From NCBI GenBank assembly GCA_023229605.1, contig JALNYY010000005.1, forward strand, positions 5,754 through 69,753: 64,000 nucleotides of DNA, read 5' to 3'. Below the pieces are notes generated by a model. The model was not told where the DNA came from and did no database searches. It worked only from the letters and a program-made list of their open reading frames with translations. Positions 7,738 through 17,015 of the stretch are shown piece after piece. Positions within the stretch are counted from its first letter, which is position 1; each line of letters begins with the position of its first letter. This stretch comes from Methylobacter sp. (GTDB taxonomy: Bacteria > Pseudomonadota > Gammaproteobacteria > Methylococcales > Methylomonadaceae). Both the position numbers and the translations under genes were made by a program.

Positions 7738-8493
7738 TTAACTGCCGATCAGTGCCGGGGGATTTAGTAACCACACAAGCACAAATATAGCTATAGCTCC
7801 AGTCGCCTTAATTGAAAACTTCTGAAATCTTGATTCAACATTTAACAACCCAGGTATTATTGCCGCTGTTGCCGCGAGAGCAGTAGCAAACAAGCCTCTA
7901 AAAATAAAGAATTGGGCTTGCGTAGGATTAGGAATAAAAACAACTAACAATAAAATCGCAATCGCAAATAAAATACCAACAATCAATCCTGCAACCAACT
8001 GCCATTGTGGAGTTTTGTTCAAATCATTTGCTCCGGTATATTCAAATCCTGCTACAGGAAGTGAATTGTTTCTAAAAGTGCTTTCTAATTGCTGCCATTT
8101 ATTTTTAGGGAGATACTCTTTTGTCATCCTCTGCATGTTTGCATATGCATTTATATCAGGTTTAGGTAGCATCCCTTTTAATACGCTAGAGTAGCTTTTT
8201 AGGAAATTTTCATGCACTACAAAAGCACTAAGTACACTATGACAAGTCTCAGCAAAACCAGTAACCCACTTCCCGTTTGCATGAGCACCCAATAACCCGC
8301 TACTGCCAACAAAGCCTTCAATGAAATTAAAATATTCCGCCCCCAATTGCTGGCATTTAAGTAGCTCTTCTATTGTTGGCTCACCACCTTCATTCTGCAA
8401 ACGAAGGACGACGGGGGTTAAGTATGATACATAAGCCTTTTTAAGTATTTCAATTTTTGCCTCTGCCTCAATAACGGATTGTTCATTAGTCAT
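7738..8493 (-). CDS. Three-TM membrane protein of an AT-rich cassette
   Basis: About 251 residues from the ATG at 8493, which overlaps the end of the upstream gene by 8 bases. An in-frame start 24 bases upstream is less likely because it lies deeper in that gene. The N-terminal ~160 residues are soluble and helical. The C-terminus holds three membrane helices: WQLVAGLIVGILFAIAILLL, FFIFRGLFATALAATAAIIP and KATGAIAIFVLVWLLNP. A helical sensor-like domain joined to a compact C-terminal membrane block resembles predicted effectors of bacterial conflict systems, but this is only an analogy. Translational coupling ties it to the two small proteins upstream. Confidence 0.6.
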   Translation of the reverse strand: MTNEQSVIEAEAKIEILKKAYVSYLTPVVLRLQNEGGEPTIEELLKCQQLGAEYFNFIEGFVGSSGLLGAHANGKWVTGFAETCHSVLSAFVVHENFLKSYSSVLKGMLPKPDINAYANMQRMTKEYLPKNKWQQLESTFRNNSLPVAGFEYTGANDLNKTPQWQLVAGLIVGILFAIAILLLVVFIPNPTQAQFFIFRGLFATALAATAAIIPGLLNVESRFQKFSIKATGAIAIFVLVWLLNPPALIGS

Positions 8494-8740
8494 CGCTAGA
8501 AGCCGACTTCGTTGCAAGTAAAAGCAATGTAGTTAAATCAGAATTGTCAACTCCCTCCAAGGACATTGCTTCATATGTGCCAACAACCTCAAGAACAACT
8601 TTTGCAATGTTGGCTTTTGAAGGCTCTCCCCGAAACTCCTTCAGTCGTTTGGCAACCTCTCTCAGTTCACTATCCGTTGGTGACCAATTAGTAATTAGAA
8701 GAGCAGATTCAAGTTCTTTTTTTAAGTTATTCAAACTCAT
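8486..8740 (-). CDS. Small helical protein B, paralogue of protein A
   Basis: 84 residues, soluble, with no Cys or His cluster. Its C-terminal motif GVDNSDLTTLLLLATK matches GADTSDLITLLQLATK of the next gene upstream, and the SPTDSELREV region matches NPTEIQLDGI, so the two are diverged paralogues. It overlaps the membrane protein gene downstream by 8 bases. Size and the all-helical look suit an adaptor or interaction domain, but I do not recognise a named family. Confidence 0.6.
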   Translation of the reverse strand: MSLNNLKKELESALLITNWSPTDSELREVAKRLKEFRGEPSKANIAKVVLEVVGTYEAMSLEGVDNSDLTTLLLLATKSASSDD

Positions 8741-8753
8741 GGATGATATTTTC

Positions 8754-9008
8754 CTATTTCTTGGTAGCTAGTTGTAGAAGTGTGATTAAATCCGAAGTAT
8801 CAGCCCCTGCATATCCATAGCTTCCTGCTTCAGGGCAATATTTCTTTACAATCAGAACCCAATCTTTTTCGGATGGGGTAATTCCCTTGTCAACAAGCGC
8901 TTGAATGTCTCGTTTGATCCCATCTAACTGAATCTCAGTAGGGTTATTTGGTGCTGTGCCAAATTTTATTTTTATTCTATGAGCTAATTCCTGATCATTC
9001 ATATTCAT
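8754..9008 (-). CDS. Small helical protein A, first gene of the cassette
   Basis: 84 residues and the first gene of the minus-strand cassette, 13 bases upstream of its paralogue. It shares the PT(D/E)xxL segment and the C-terminal GxDxSDLxTLLxLATK motif with protein B, and adds a WVLIVKKYCPEAGSYGY stretch. No catalytic motif is visible. An adaptor-like role is an inference from size, duplication and coupling to a membrane protein. Confidence 0.6.
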   Translation of the reverse strand: MNMNDQELAHRIKIKFGTAPNNPTEIQLDGIKRDIQALVDKGITPSEKDWVLIVKKYCPEAGSYGYAGADTSDLITLLQLATKK

Positions 9009-9250
9009 CTGTTTGCCTAATGCGTTATAAACATTATTGCTTTTTCATCCAATGGAATGAATTTAGCACTTCCTAAAATAAATACAGGTGGCTTCATTAA
9101 AAACAAGAAAAAGCCAACCCATAAATATTCACGACGAAAGATACTAACCATAAATACTAGACTACGCAAATATACTTACCCCTCAGCTACGGCGAAAGTA
9201 TTTCGCATTGTGATAAACAAGCATTCAGTTAAGTTTTCTATGCAGAAGGT
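9009..9250. other. Intergenic gap upstream of the small-protein cassette
   Basis: AT-rich bases between the stop of the phosphorylase gene and the start of protein A, both on the minus strand. The cassette promoter should lie here. I see no hairpin strong enough to call a terminator for the phosphorylase gene. Confidence 0.4.
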
Positions 9251-12200
9251 TCATCGCGAAAGCACCACATCCACCTGCCGGAATTGGCCAAGGCGTAGCG
9301 CTTCAGCGGCTTGGCCCTCCAGATGCCGGCCTACCACGGTCTGCATGCCACCATCCCGCCCATATAACTGATAGCGATAAGGCATTACGGCAGAGTCACC
9401 GAAGGTATCTTGGCGCTCGGGGTTGATGTAGACCAACAAAGTGGCCCCCAATAAAGCACAAGCCGCACTATCCGCCGGCAATGTTTCTTCAAAACCGAAC
9501 GGATTAACACATTGCTCGTTCGCGGAGAAAAATGACTTCGACAAGACCGGCGCGGGCCTGAACAGCAACCTGCCTTCTTCGAACACAAAGGGAGCAGCCC
9601 CCAGGAAAAGATGAGTCCAAAGGTGCAAAAACTCTACCGTGGAACCGGAAAGACGCGCTACGCAGCCCCGTCCGTGTTGCCTCGGATCGACAGCGAAACC
9701 GCTGCTGACCAGGAAGCTGGAGTTTTCGACCGGGTTGCGTCCGTATTCCATCGGATCGCGAAAAGCCACCAGCAGCTGTTCGATTTGGCCGTAAAACTCC
9801 TCGATTAATCCGGCCCGAACCATTTCCAGCACGAACTTGTAATGCATGTGCAGGAAGATGGAACCGTTCTCCAGCCAGCCGTAGTTGAAAACCCCGATCC
9901 GTCCCAAGTCCAGCGCATTTTCACCCAGCGGTTCATTGACGCGGTACATGCCCAGCTTTTTGTCGAACAGTTCGGAGTTACGCACGGCATCATACAAGCG
10001 CCGGACTTCCGCAGGTGCCGCGATGCGCAGGGCATGAACGAAGCCCTCCAGAAACAGCGGCAGCGGTTTTTGCTTGAAGCGGGTTACCGCCGCCTTCCCA
10101 TCCCCGGTTTCCTGATACTGCTCGGCCTCATAGGAGAAATAGGTGACGATGCCTTCCGGCGTCCGGGCTTTGTCGATTGCAGCATCCAGATAGCTCGAAA
10201 CCGTCGCCAGGAAGTTTTGCACTGCGGCAATGGAGAGCGCGTGTTCGGCACCGTCAAAACCCATGAACACCTTGTCCCGATAGGCTTCTTTTTGGGCTCC
10301 GCTTTCCTGCCAGAATAGTTCTGGCGTCAGGTTGGGGCGATTTAACAGCGCTGCCAATCCCGCTATAAAGTCCGCCAACTCCGACGGCAGGGAAAAGTCC
10401 CCCTCGACATCGGCCAGGGCTTTCAAGGTAAAGTCCGCCAGACGCTTGAGCTCGATGGTTTCATTGACCGAAGACCCGAAAATGCCGGGCAGGCCGTTCA
10501 ACGCATCGCACCAGCCTGGGCGGTCGGCCTCCATTTCTATGCCTACTCCGAACGGGTCCAGGGTGGACAGCTTGTTGGCTACCAGGGTCAGGATTTTTCC
10601 GAGCAGCGTGGTGTAAACGATCTCGCCGTGACCGCGTTGCGAGCGGACTTGGTGGCGGCGACGTGTACGGGAATTGATCAGGGATTCTTTCTCTGGACTG
10701 CCCTGCACCGCGCCGTATTGGCGAACGCCGTTGGGCGTCACCACGTATTTTTGGCAGCGCGGGACGACAAAATGGGTGGAATCGAAGAAGGTGTAGGTCT
10801 TTTCCTTGAACAAGCCGGGCAACCGATCCGGGAAAATGGCCGCGTAGCTAATCAACAAGTCCACCAGATATGTCCAGTGGTCCGACCAATAGCCGCGGTC
10901 GAATTCGGCATCTTCCACTTCCTGCGCTTGCGCCAGAATTTCCTTGATGACCGGCTCCGGGTTTTCCGCTCCTTCAAGCACCTGCCATAGTTCCGCGTAT
11001 TTAAACTCGCGGGACAACAGTTGTTCGAGGCCTGCAAACCGGGCGAAATGATGGGCAAGGGTTAGCGGCGCATCCACGACAAAACGCGAGTTCCGCAACG
11101 AACAGGGATTGCAGCCGTCCGCCTGGATCAGATTGAAGAAATAATGGATGTTTTTGGCATCCAGCGCGGGATTGAAAAACAAGTCCATCCGGCGATTTTG
11201 CAATACATCGCGGAAATCGCCGTTGCCTTCGGAAAACGGCGTATCCTGCAACAGGAAGTCGTTGTAATCCCTTTCCAGATCGCCGTGCTTGCGGCCGAAC
11301 AAATACAGTTGCGCGCCGCCCGGCACTTCCCTCGGAAAGCCGCCGCGCAAACCGTTGTCCAGATAACACTGCCGGGCATGCGCATCGAACAGCGGCTGGG
11401 CTGTCGCGGTGAAGATCCGTTGCGTGATGCCGTCGATCAAGCGGCGGTTCGTCTCCCGTTTGGCCTCGAAGTAATCTTTTTTATCAGCCTCCGCTATGAA
11501 TTGCTCAAACACTTGCTGCGATTCTGCATGGCCGTAAAAGCCGTAAAATACTTGGCTTTGCCCCGGCTGGAGTTCTAGGGTCAACGCCTGGAAAGCCGAC
11601 GGCGTTTGGTTGCCCGCCACCTGATGATCGAAATTCAGGCCGTCATCGGCAAAAAACCGTTCCGGCTTGGAGAAATCCCCGGCCAAGCCGAAAATCCTCT
11701 CCGCGTCCACGACCACGCGGGTGCGTCCGCCGTTCAAAAATCCGGCGAAGAAATTGCAGGCTATCACCGGCTCCACTTGCGGGGAGTCGGTAGGCCATAC
11801 TTTCAGCCGGTAAAAAGGCAGGTTTTCCTCGACGCCCTCGACCCGCATGAAGGCTTCCGAAGTCCGGCTCATGAACTTGAGTATCCATTGGTTCATGCCA
11901 AAGGGCAGCACTTGCGGCAAACCGTCGACGATCTCTATCTTTCTGGCCTGCCCGGAAGTATTCGTTATCTCGACCCGCCGCAGCAAGCCGGCCACGGGTG
12001 CTTCGGGCAAGGTGAACATATCTGCTCGGATGCTGAAGCCCAACTGCGGATTGATCTCTTCGACACCGACTTCATGGGGCGTGACGTAAAGGCGTTGCTT
12101 GACCTCCGGCCCCGCCCCGCGCTGGAAAGGCTCGTGGGTCAGGATTCGGTCGCCATCGGCAATCTTCAGGAAAGTCCTGAAACCCCGGGACGGCGTCAGT

Positions 12201-12421
12201 TGATAAGCCTTGTCGGCAGGAAAAAACTCCAGAAAGGCCCCGTCTTTGTTGCGTACCCCGAAACTGGCCACGGCCTGACCCCGGTTGACATAAAATGCCC
12301 AGGCCGGACGGCCCAGAGTGCCTGATATGCCGGGCAAAAAACTGGCGAAAGGGGCAAGGTCGTTGTACTGGTCAATAATGAAGCGGTCATCGCCATCTAG
12401 GGTATAGCGGGTCTGGGTCAT
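9251..12421 (-). CDS. Large GH94-like glycoside phosphorylase (cellobiose-phosphorylase type)
   Basis: A 1056-residue protein with an N-terminal beta-sandwich (about 1-320), a helical linker, an (alpha/alpha)6-barrel catalytic region and a C-terminal beta domain, the layout of GH94 and related phosphorylases. GWCDALNGLPGIFGS near residue 635 corresponds to the WNDALN motif carrying the catalytic Asp. It is longer than cellobiose phosphorylase (~800-820), as in beta-glucan phosphorylase relatives. Such enzymes split beta-glucosidic bonds with phosphate to give glucose 1-phosphate. No signal peptide is present. A coding-strand GC content well above the downstream cassette marks the cassette, not this gene, as atypical. 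Confidence 0.75.
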   Translation of the reverse strand: MTQTRYTLDGDDRFIIDQYNDLAPFASFLPGISGTLGRPAWAFYVNRGQAVASFGVRNKDGAFLEFFPADKAYQLTPSRGFRTFLKIADGDRILTHEPFQRGAGPEVKQRLYVTPHEVGVEEINPQLGFSIRADMFTLPEAPVAGLLRRVEITNTSGQARKIEIVDGLPQVLPFGMNQWILKFMSRTSEAFMRVEGVEENLPFYRLKVWPTDSPQVEPVIACNFFAGFLNGGRTRVVVDAERIFGLAGDFSKPERFFADDGLNFDHQVAGNQTPSAFQALTLELQPGQSQVFYGFYGHAESQQVFEQFIAEADKKDYFEAKRETNRRLIDGITQRIFTATAQPLFDAHARQCYLDNGLRGGFPREVPGGAQLYLFGRKHGDLERDYNDFLLQDTPFSEGNGDFRDVLQNRRMDLFFNPALDAKNIHYFFNLIQADGCNPCSLRNSRFVVDAPLTLAHHFARFAGLEQLLSREFKYAELWQVLEGAENPEPVIKEILAQAQEVEDAEFDRGYWSDHWTYLVDLLISYAAIFPDRLPGLFKEKTYTFFDSTHFVVPRCQKYVVTPNGVRQYGAVQGSPEKESLINSRTRRRHQVRSQRGHGEIVYTTLLGKILTLVANKLSTLDPFGVGIEMEADRPGWCDALNGLPGIFGSSVNETIELKRLADFTLKALADVEGDFSLPSELADFIAGLAALLNRPNLTPELFWQESGAQKEAYRDKVFMGFDGAEHALSIAAVQNFLATVSSYLDAAIDKARTPEGIVTYFSYEAEQYQETGDGKAAVTRFKQKPLPLFLEGFVHALRIAAPAEVRRLYDAVRNSELFDKKLGMYRVNEPLGENALDLGRIGVFNYGWLENGSIFLHMHYKFVLEMVRAGLIEEFYGQIEQLLVAFRDPMEYGRNPVENSSFLVSSGFAVDPRQHGRGCVARLSGSTVEFLHLWTHLFLGAAPFVFEEGRLLFRPAPVLSKSFFSANEQCVNPFGFEETLPADSAACALLGATLLVYINPERQDTFGDSAVMPYRYQLYGRDGGMQTVVGRHLEGQAAEALRLGQFRQVDVVLSR

Positions 12422-12684
12422 GGGCTTGTACGATTAGAGTTGTGGGTGAGCCGGCGGTTTTGAGCGTAAGGCAAAGCCTATGGCATAGAAAAATTCCCGG
12501 CCAGCATCGATCGGTAAATTACCATCAGCCGAATGGCGACATACTAAATACAAGTTTGTTGATGTCAACTTCTGATGTGTCGACGCTTTTCCAGGATACA
12601 AGGTTAGGCGGGTTGAATTGATTTCAACGGCTATTTAATACTGTCCTTTATAATGTTGGTTCTTTCTCGGATATTTCTTGAGTC

Positions 12685-14499
12685 ATGGCCAAAAATGCAC
12701 CTTTACAACGCGCAGCAGACGCGCCTTCTTTACCCACCGGCACCGTCAAATTTATTTTGTACTGTCTAGCCGGTTTTCGGGGCTGGATTGTTTTGATGTT
12801 GATCATGGAGACTGGGCAGGCGGCAGCCAGTATTCTGGTGCCTTATGCGATTAAAGCCATTATGGATGGCGTGGCGCATGTGTCCGGCACATCGGTGCTG
12901 GAAAGTTTACGCGGGCCCCTGCTGCTGTTGGCTGGTTTGAATGTAGCGGAAATCCTGTTTAGCCGGGCCAGCGGCGCGGTATTGATTATTATGGGGCCAC
13001 GCTTGCGCCAGCGCACTACGAGAGCGCTGTACGCCTATTTGCAATATCATGCGCCGCGTTATTTCGGCAGCCATTTTGCGGGCGCTTTAGCCCATCGTAT
13101 CAGTGAAACGGCGATGAGCGTCAATCATACGACATGGTCGGCGTTGTGCGATTTTTGGCCCATTCTGGTGACTTTCGGGGTTTCTGTCGCGCTGTTATTA
13201 AATGTGCATCAAGGTTTAGGCTTGTTGGTGGCAGGCTGGGTGTTTGCGTATGTGAGCCTTTCGTATTGGCTGGCAACGCGCTGCCAGCCTTATGCGCAGA
13301 GTTACGCGGCGACGCGCAGCCTGGTGAACGGCAAGATTGTTGATGCGGTGACCAATATCCTGAATGCCAAGCTGTTTGCACGGTTGCATTTTGAACGGGA
13401 GTATCTGGACGGTTTTTTGGAAACGGAAGTCCGGGCCGGACGCCGCACTTTCTGGTATATGGAACGGGTGCGCTGGTTCCAGTTTATTGCCGCCGCGGCG
13501 CTCAAAATCGGCACGGTGTACTATGCGTTGACTTTGTGGGATGGCGGCGTAATCGGGGTAGGGGATTTCACGATGAGCGTCGGTCTGGCATTGTTGATCA
13601 TCAGCGATGCGCGTAACTTGACCCGGCGTTTTTTGGAGTTTTTCGAATATGTGGGCAATGTCGCTAATGGCGTGGATACTATCGTTCAAGCGCATGAGAT
13701 TGTCGATGTGCCCGATGCGCAGCCGCTAAAAATTACCCAAGGCAGGATTGAATTTCGTAATGTGCGTTTCGGTTATGAGCCGAATCAAGCTGTGTTCGAC
13801 GGCTTGAATGTAGTCATTGAACCGGGGCAGCGGGTCGGGCTGGTCGGATTTTCCGGTTCCGGCAAATCGACTTTCGTTGGGCTGATGTTGCGTAATTATG
13901 AACCGCAAAGCGGCCGGATTCTGATTGATGGCATGGATATTCAGCAAGTGTTGCTGGATTCGCTGCACGAACAGGTTAGTCTGATCCCGCAGGACCCCAG
14001 CTTGTTTCATCGCAGTCTGAAAGAAAACATCGGTTATGGCCGCTTGGCGGCGGACGATGAAGACATCCAAGAGGCGGCGCGTATGGCGCATGCCGATGAA
14101 TTTATCCGGGTAATGCCTGAAGGCTATGACTCTTTGGTCGGCGAGCGGGGGGTGAAATTATCCGGCGGCCAGCGCCAGCGGATAGCGATTGCGCGGGTGA
14201 TGTTGAAAGACGCGCCGATTTTGATTTTGGATGAAGCGACGTCCAGTCTGGATTCGGTAACCGAAAAAACCATTCAGGAAAACCTGGATCGCGCTATGGG
14301 CCGCAAGACGGTTATCGCCATTGCGCACCGTTTGTCGACGATTGCGCATCTGGACCGGATTCTGGTGTTCGACCAAGGCCGTATCGTCGAAGATGGAGGG
14401 CATGATCAACTCTTGGCTAGGCAAGGCGTTTATTACCGGTTGTGGAATATGCAGGCAGGCGGATTCTTGCCGGAATACGCAACAAAACACGATCACTGA
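12685..14499 (+). CDS. ABC exporter, fused permease and ATPase
   Basis: A 604-residue half-transporter that should work as a homodimer in the inner membrane. Residues about 27-320 carry six membrane helices. The ATPase follows with Walker A GFSGSGKST (389-396), Q-loop IPQDPSLF, signature LSGGQ (492-496), Walker B ILILDE (512-517) and the switch His in AIAHRLSTI. The order is that of the MsbA/HlyB-type lipid, drug or peptide exporters. The substrate cannot be told, since no accessory protein or peptide gene is adjacent. It appears monocistronic, with a repeat 60 bases after the stop. Confidence 0.9.
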   Translation: MAKNAPLQRAADAPSLPTGTVKFILYCLAGFRGWIVLMLIMETGQAAASILVPYAIKAIMDGVAHVSGTSVLESLRGPLLLLAGLNVAEILFSRASGAVLIIMGPRLRQRTTRALYAYLQYHAPRYFGSHFAGALAHRISETAMSVNHTTWSALCDFWPILVTFGVSVALLLNVHQGLGLLVAGWVFAYVSLSYWLATRCQPYAQSYAATRSLVNGKIVDAVTNILNAKLFARLHFEREYLDGFLETEVRAGRRTFWYMERVRWFQFIAAAALKIGTVYYALTLWDGGVIGVGDFTMSVGLALLIISDARNLTRRFLEFFEYVGNVANGVDTIVQAHEIVDVPDAQPLKITQGRIEFRNVRFGYEPNQAVFDGLNVVIEPGQRVGLVGFSGSGKSTFVGLMLRNYEPQSGRILIDGMDIQQVLLDSLHEQVSLIPQDPSLFHRSLKENIGYGRLAADDEDIQEAARMAHADEFIRVMPEGYDSLVGERGVKLSGGQRQRIAIARVMLKDAPILILDEATSSLDSVTEKTIQENLDRAMGRKTVIAIAHRLSTIAHLDRILVFDQGRIVEDGGHDQLLARQGVYYRLWNMQAGGFLPEYATKHDH

Positions 14500-14562
14500 A
14501 ATCGGCTAACCATGCCGGTTTTAGTGAATTGAATGGATTACAAAATGACAGCGGTTAACCTA

Positions 14563-14635
14563 AAAAAATCAGTTGGAACGCGTGAAATCCGTTCGTGCCG
14601 AGCCCAGTCGAAGCATGAGCGGATTTTACGCTCCA
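14563..14635. repeat. Palindromic intergenic repeat, family I, copy 2
   Basis: AAAATCAGTTGGAACGCGTG then AAATCCGTTCGTGCCGAGCC, ending in GTCGAAGCATGAGCGGATTT and TACGCTCCAC. It is the reverse complement of copy 1 (2623-2750), minus the outermost arm and the central insertion, so this copy is shorter and possibly truncated. Confidence 0.75.
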
Positions 14636-14707
14636 CATCATGCCGTCGCTAACAGGTGCATGAAAAATCATGACGAATAATATTTCAACTCAAGAGGATC
14701 GCCAATA

Positions 14708-15010
14708 ATGTTCACCTTACCTTCCACATGGAACCTGGTCATATCAACTATGGTATTTTTTATCGCAGCCGGGTATCTCCACCGTTATCTTGATAATCAG
14801 GGGATACCCAAGGGCATGACACGCGGCTTGACGGTATTTTCGCTTGCCTCCTTGATGTCATGGGGGGCAGGAGAGATGGTGGACTGGGTTCAAGAAAAGA
14901 TAGAGGGGCCGCAACCGCCGGTAGCGCAGACTTCTTCGGATGATCTTTCGCAACTGCTGAAAGCGCTCGGTCAAGCGCAGTCTTCAGCAGAATTAAAAGG
15001 ATCGAATTAG
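14708..15010 (+). CDS. Small membrane-anchored protein, unknown function
   Basis: 100 residues with an N-terminal membrane segment (TWNLVISTMVFFIAAGYL), a second hydrophobic stretch (GLTVFSLASLMSWGAGEMV) and a polar C-terminal tail rich in Gln/Ser. AAGAGGA lies about nine bases before the ATG, which supports the start. It has no close neighbour on its strand. I do not recognise the family. Confidence 0.6.
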   Translation: MFTLPSTWNLVISTMVFFIAAGYLHRYLDNQGIPKGMTRGLTVFSLASLMSWGAGEMVDWVQEKIEGPQPPVAQTSSDDLSQLLKALGQAQSSAELKGSN

Positions 15011-15053
15011 AGGATCTGTGTGCGCCTCATCGTGGGTAGTTCATGTGATGTAG

Positions 15054-15722
15054 CTATTGCTCCGCCGCTTTACGGTACCAATATGCCGCCTTGGTATCGT
15101 CCTGCGTTACCCCTTGGCCGGTTTTGTACTTGATGGCTACATTGTATTGGGCATTCGCATCGTCTTGTTCCGCAGCTTTGAGATACCAATCAAACGCTTG
15201 GGTATAGTCCTGCGGCACGGATTGGCCCAGTTCGTACATAAGGCCTAATTTGAACTGGGCTTTTGCATAGCCTTGTTCCGCCAAGTGCCGATAAAGCGAT
15301 AAAGCTTCTGCGTACCGGCCTTGGTCGTGCAAATCATAGGCGCGTTGAAATATAACCTTAGCATCCTCAGTGCCTGATGGCGGCGGTTGCTGCGTGTATT
15401 CGCGCTGTGTCTGTTGTTTTTGGTCGTCCGGTTGTTCGGCTGTTTTGGCGGTTTCGTCAAACTGCGTATTGTCAGTCTGCTGTCCGGCGCCGGCCTCTTG
15501 TTCTTGAATCCAGGCATTATGCGCCGCGCGCTTAACCGGATCGATTAATACTGCGTAGGAAGCATTCACAAGTTTTATGATTCTTTCTGCTTCCTCATTG
15601 CTGCCCTGGAATTTGTCGGGATGAAAAGTTTGGCAAAGGGCTTTATAAGCCGCTCTGATAACACTGATGGGGGCGTCTCTTGTGACTTTCAGGTTGTCGT
15701 AATGGGTACGTATGTTAGCCAT
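15054..15722 (-). CDS. J-domain protein with Sel1-type repeats
   Basis: 222 residues. Residues 5-70 are a DnaJ domain with the HPD tripeptide in CQTFHPDKF, so it should stimulate an Hsp70 (DnaK) ATPase. A Gln/Thr-rich linker follows (about 75-115), then Sel1-like repeats with the AEQGYAKAQFKLGLMYELG and AEQDDANAQYNVAIKYKTG patterns, which usually bind partner proteins. It has no membrane segment or signal. The combination suggests a specialised co-chaperone whose client is unknown. It lies 136 bases downstream of uppP on the same strand. Confidence 0.85.
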   Translation of the reverse strand: MANIRTHYDNLKVTRDAPISVIRAAYKALCQTFHPDKFQGSNEEAERIIKLVNASYAVLIDPVKRAAHNAWIQEQEAGAGQQTDNTQFDETAKTAEQPDDQKQQTQREYTQQPPPSGTEDAKVIFQRAYDLHDQGRYAEALSLYRHLAEQGYAKAQFKLGLMYELGQSVPQDYTQAFDWYLKAAEQDDANAQYNVAIKYKTGQGVTQDDTKAAYWYRKAAEQ

Positions 15723-15858
15723 AGAACTAATTCTTTATTATTATTTTATTGTGAACAAATATCTGACAATTATAACTGTTTTCTGTTGTCGTATTAACCG
15801 CAAAAATGCATTGCGGACGGTATCCGGGATTTGGAGGGCGGGTTCGCTTTAACTGTTA

Positions 15859-16686
15859 TTAATCAACAGTCCATTGCACCAGGCCGCTGTATGACGTGGC
15901 GAGAACAATCAAGCCGAAGGCTATGCGGTACCAGGCGAAAACAATGAAATCATGATGGCTGATATAACGCAATAACGCCTTGATTGCCAACAGCGCGCTG
16001 AGGAATGCGGCGATCAGTCCTGCGGCAAAATAGGGGGCGTCGGTCGCCAGTTCTAATAAGTCGCGGTGTTTATACACATCGTAAATGCTGGCGGCGATCA
16101 ATGTGGGAATCGCCAAAAAAAACGAGAATTCAGTTGCGGCTTTGCGCGACAGTCCGAACAGCAAACCGCCGATGATGGTCGAACCGGAGCGCGATGTTCC
16201 GGGAATCAGCGCGAAAGCCTGCGCGATGCCGAGTTTTAGCGCATCCAATGGATTCAAGTCTTCGACCTCAAGGATGCGGATTTTATGCTCCCGTTTTTCC
16301 GCCCAGATAATCACGAAAGCGCCGACGATAAACGCCAGCGCTACCGGAATCGGCTTGAACAACACGGCTTTGATGTATTTGCCGAACAGCAGGCCCAGGA
16401 TCGCTAACGGCATGAAGGCTATCATCAGGTTAAGGGTGAATTTTTGCGCCTGTTTCCGGTTGGGCAGGCCGATAATAACGGCCGCGATTTTGGCGCGATA
16501 TTCCCAGCACACCGCCAGGATGGCGCCGACCTGAATCACAACTTCAAACAGCTTGCCCTTGTCGTCATTAAAACTCAGCAAGTCGCCAACCAGGATTAAG
16601 TGTCCGGTACTGGAAATCGGCAGAAATTCGGTCAGGCCCTCGACAATGCCGAGAATGATGGTTTTAAGCGTTAATATAAGATCCAT
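15859..16686 (-). CDS. uppP: Undecaprenyl-diphosphatase
   Basis: A 275-residue inner-membrane enzyme that dephosphorylates undecaprenyl pyrophosphate to recycle the carrier for peptidoglycan and O-antigen synthesis. Its loss or overuse affects bacitracin response. Motifs are GLTEFLPISSTGHLIL near residue 15 and PGTSRSGSTIIGGLLFG near 160, the conserved catalytic loops of the BacA/UppP family, with about eight membrane helices. Length is normal for the family (265-280). Confidence 0.95.
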   Translation of the reverse strand: MDLILTLKTIILGIVEGLTEFLPISSTGHLILVGDLLSFNDDKGKLFEVVIQVGAILAVCWEYRAKIAAVIIGLPNRKQAQKFTLNLMIAFMPLAILGLLFGKYIKAVLFKPIPVALAFIVGAFVIIWAEKREHKIRILEVEDLNPLDALKLGIAQAFALIPGTSRSGSTIIGGLLFGLSRKAATEFSFFLAIPTLIAASIYDVYKHRDLLELATDAPYFAAGLIAAFLSALLAIKALLRYISHHDFIVFAWYRIAFGLIVLATSYSGLVQWTVD

Positions 16687-17015
16687 GTATTATCAATAAT
16701 GTGGTGATTCGTTGGATAAATAATCCGAAAGCTCCGGTTTCGGAGTTGCTTTATTCATAATAAACCGCGATGTCGTAAAAAAACAAACATCCGGCGAACA
16801 AAACCCGAATCCGTCATCCCGCTTTCGGCGTCGAAATGACTAAAACGGGTGCATTGCTCCCCCTGCATTGTTTATACTATGTTCAATAACCAGAGCGTTT
16901 CTGGCCTTATTTTGATTATTTCATTAAAATGCCGGGTTACGCTACGCTTGTGCCCTATGGGTAAACCAACCTAGAATTTTTAATCCATGCATACCCGCCG
17001 TAACAGGATCAATCA
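16687..17015. promoter_or_regulatory. Upstream region of the pyruvate dehydrogenase operon
   Basis: About 330 bases between divergent uppP and aceE. TATACT at 16873-16878 is a candidate -10 for the aceE operon, but no good -35 sits 17 bases before it. A weak inverted repeat (GTCAT...ATGAC, 16813-16840) is present. No PdhR-like operator could be identified with confidence. Confidence 0.3.

Noticed and set aside
9057..9371. 104-codon open frame overlapping the phosphorylase 3' end
   Set aside because: Its second half is antisense to the phosphorylase gene and it has no recognisable product.
16873..16878. TATACT as a firm aceE promoter
   Set aside because: No matching -35 at proper spacing, so it is kept only as a candidate within the upstream region.
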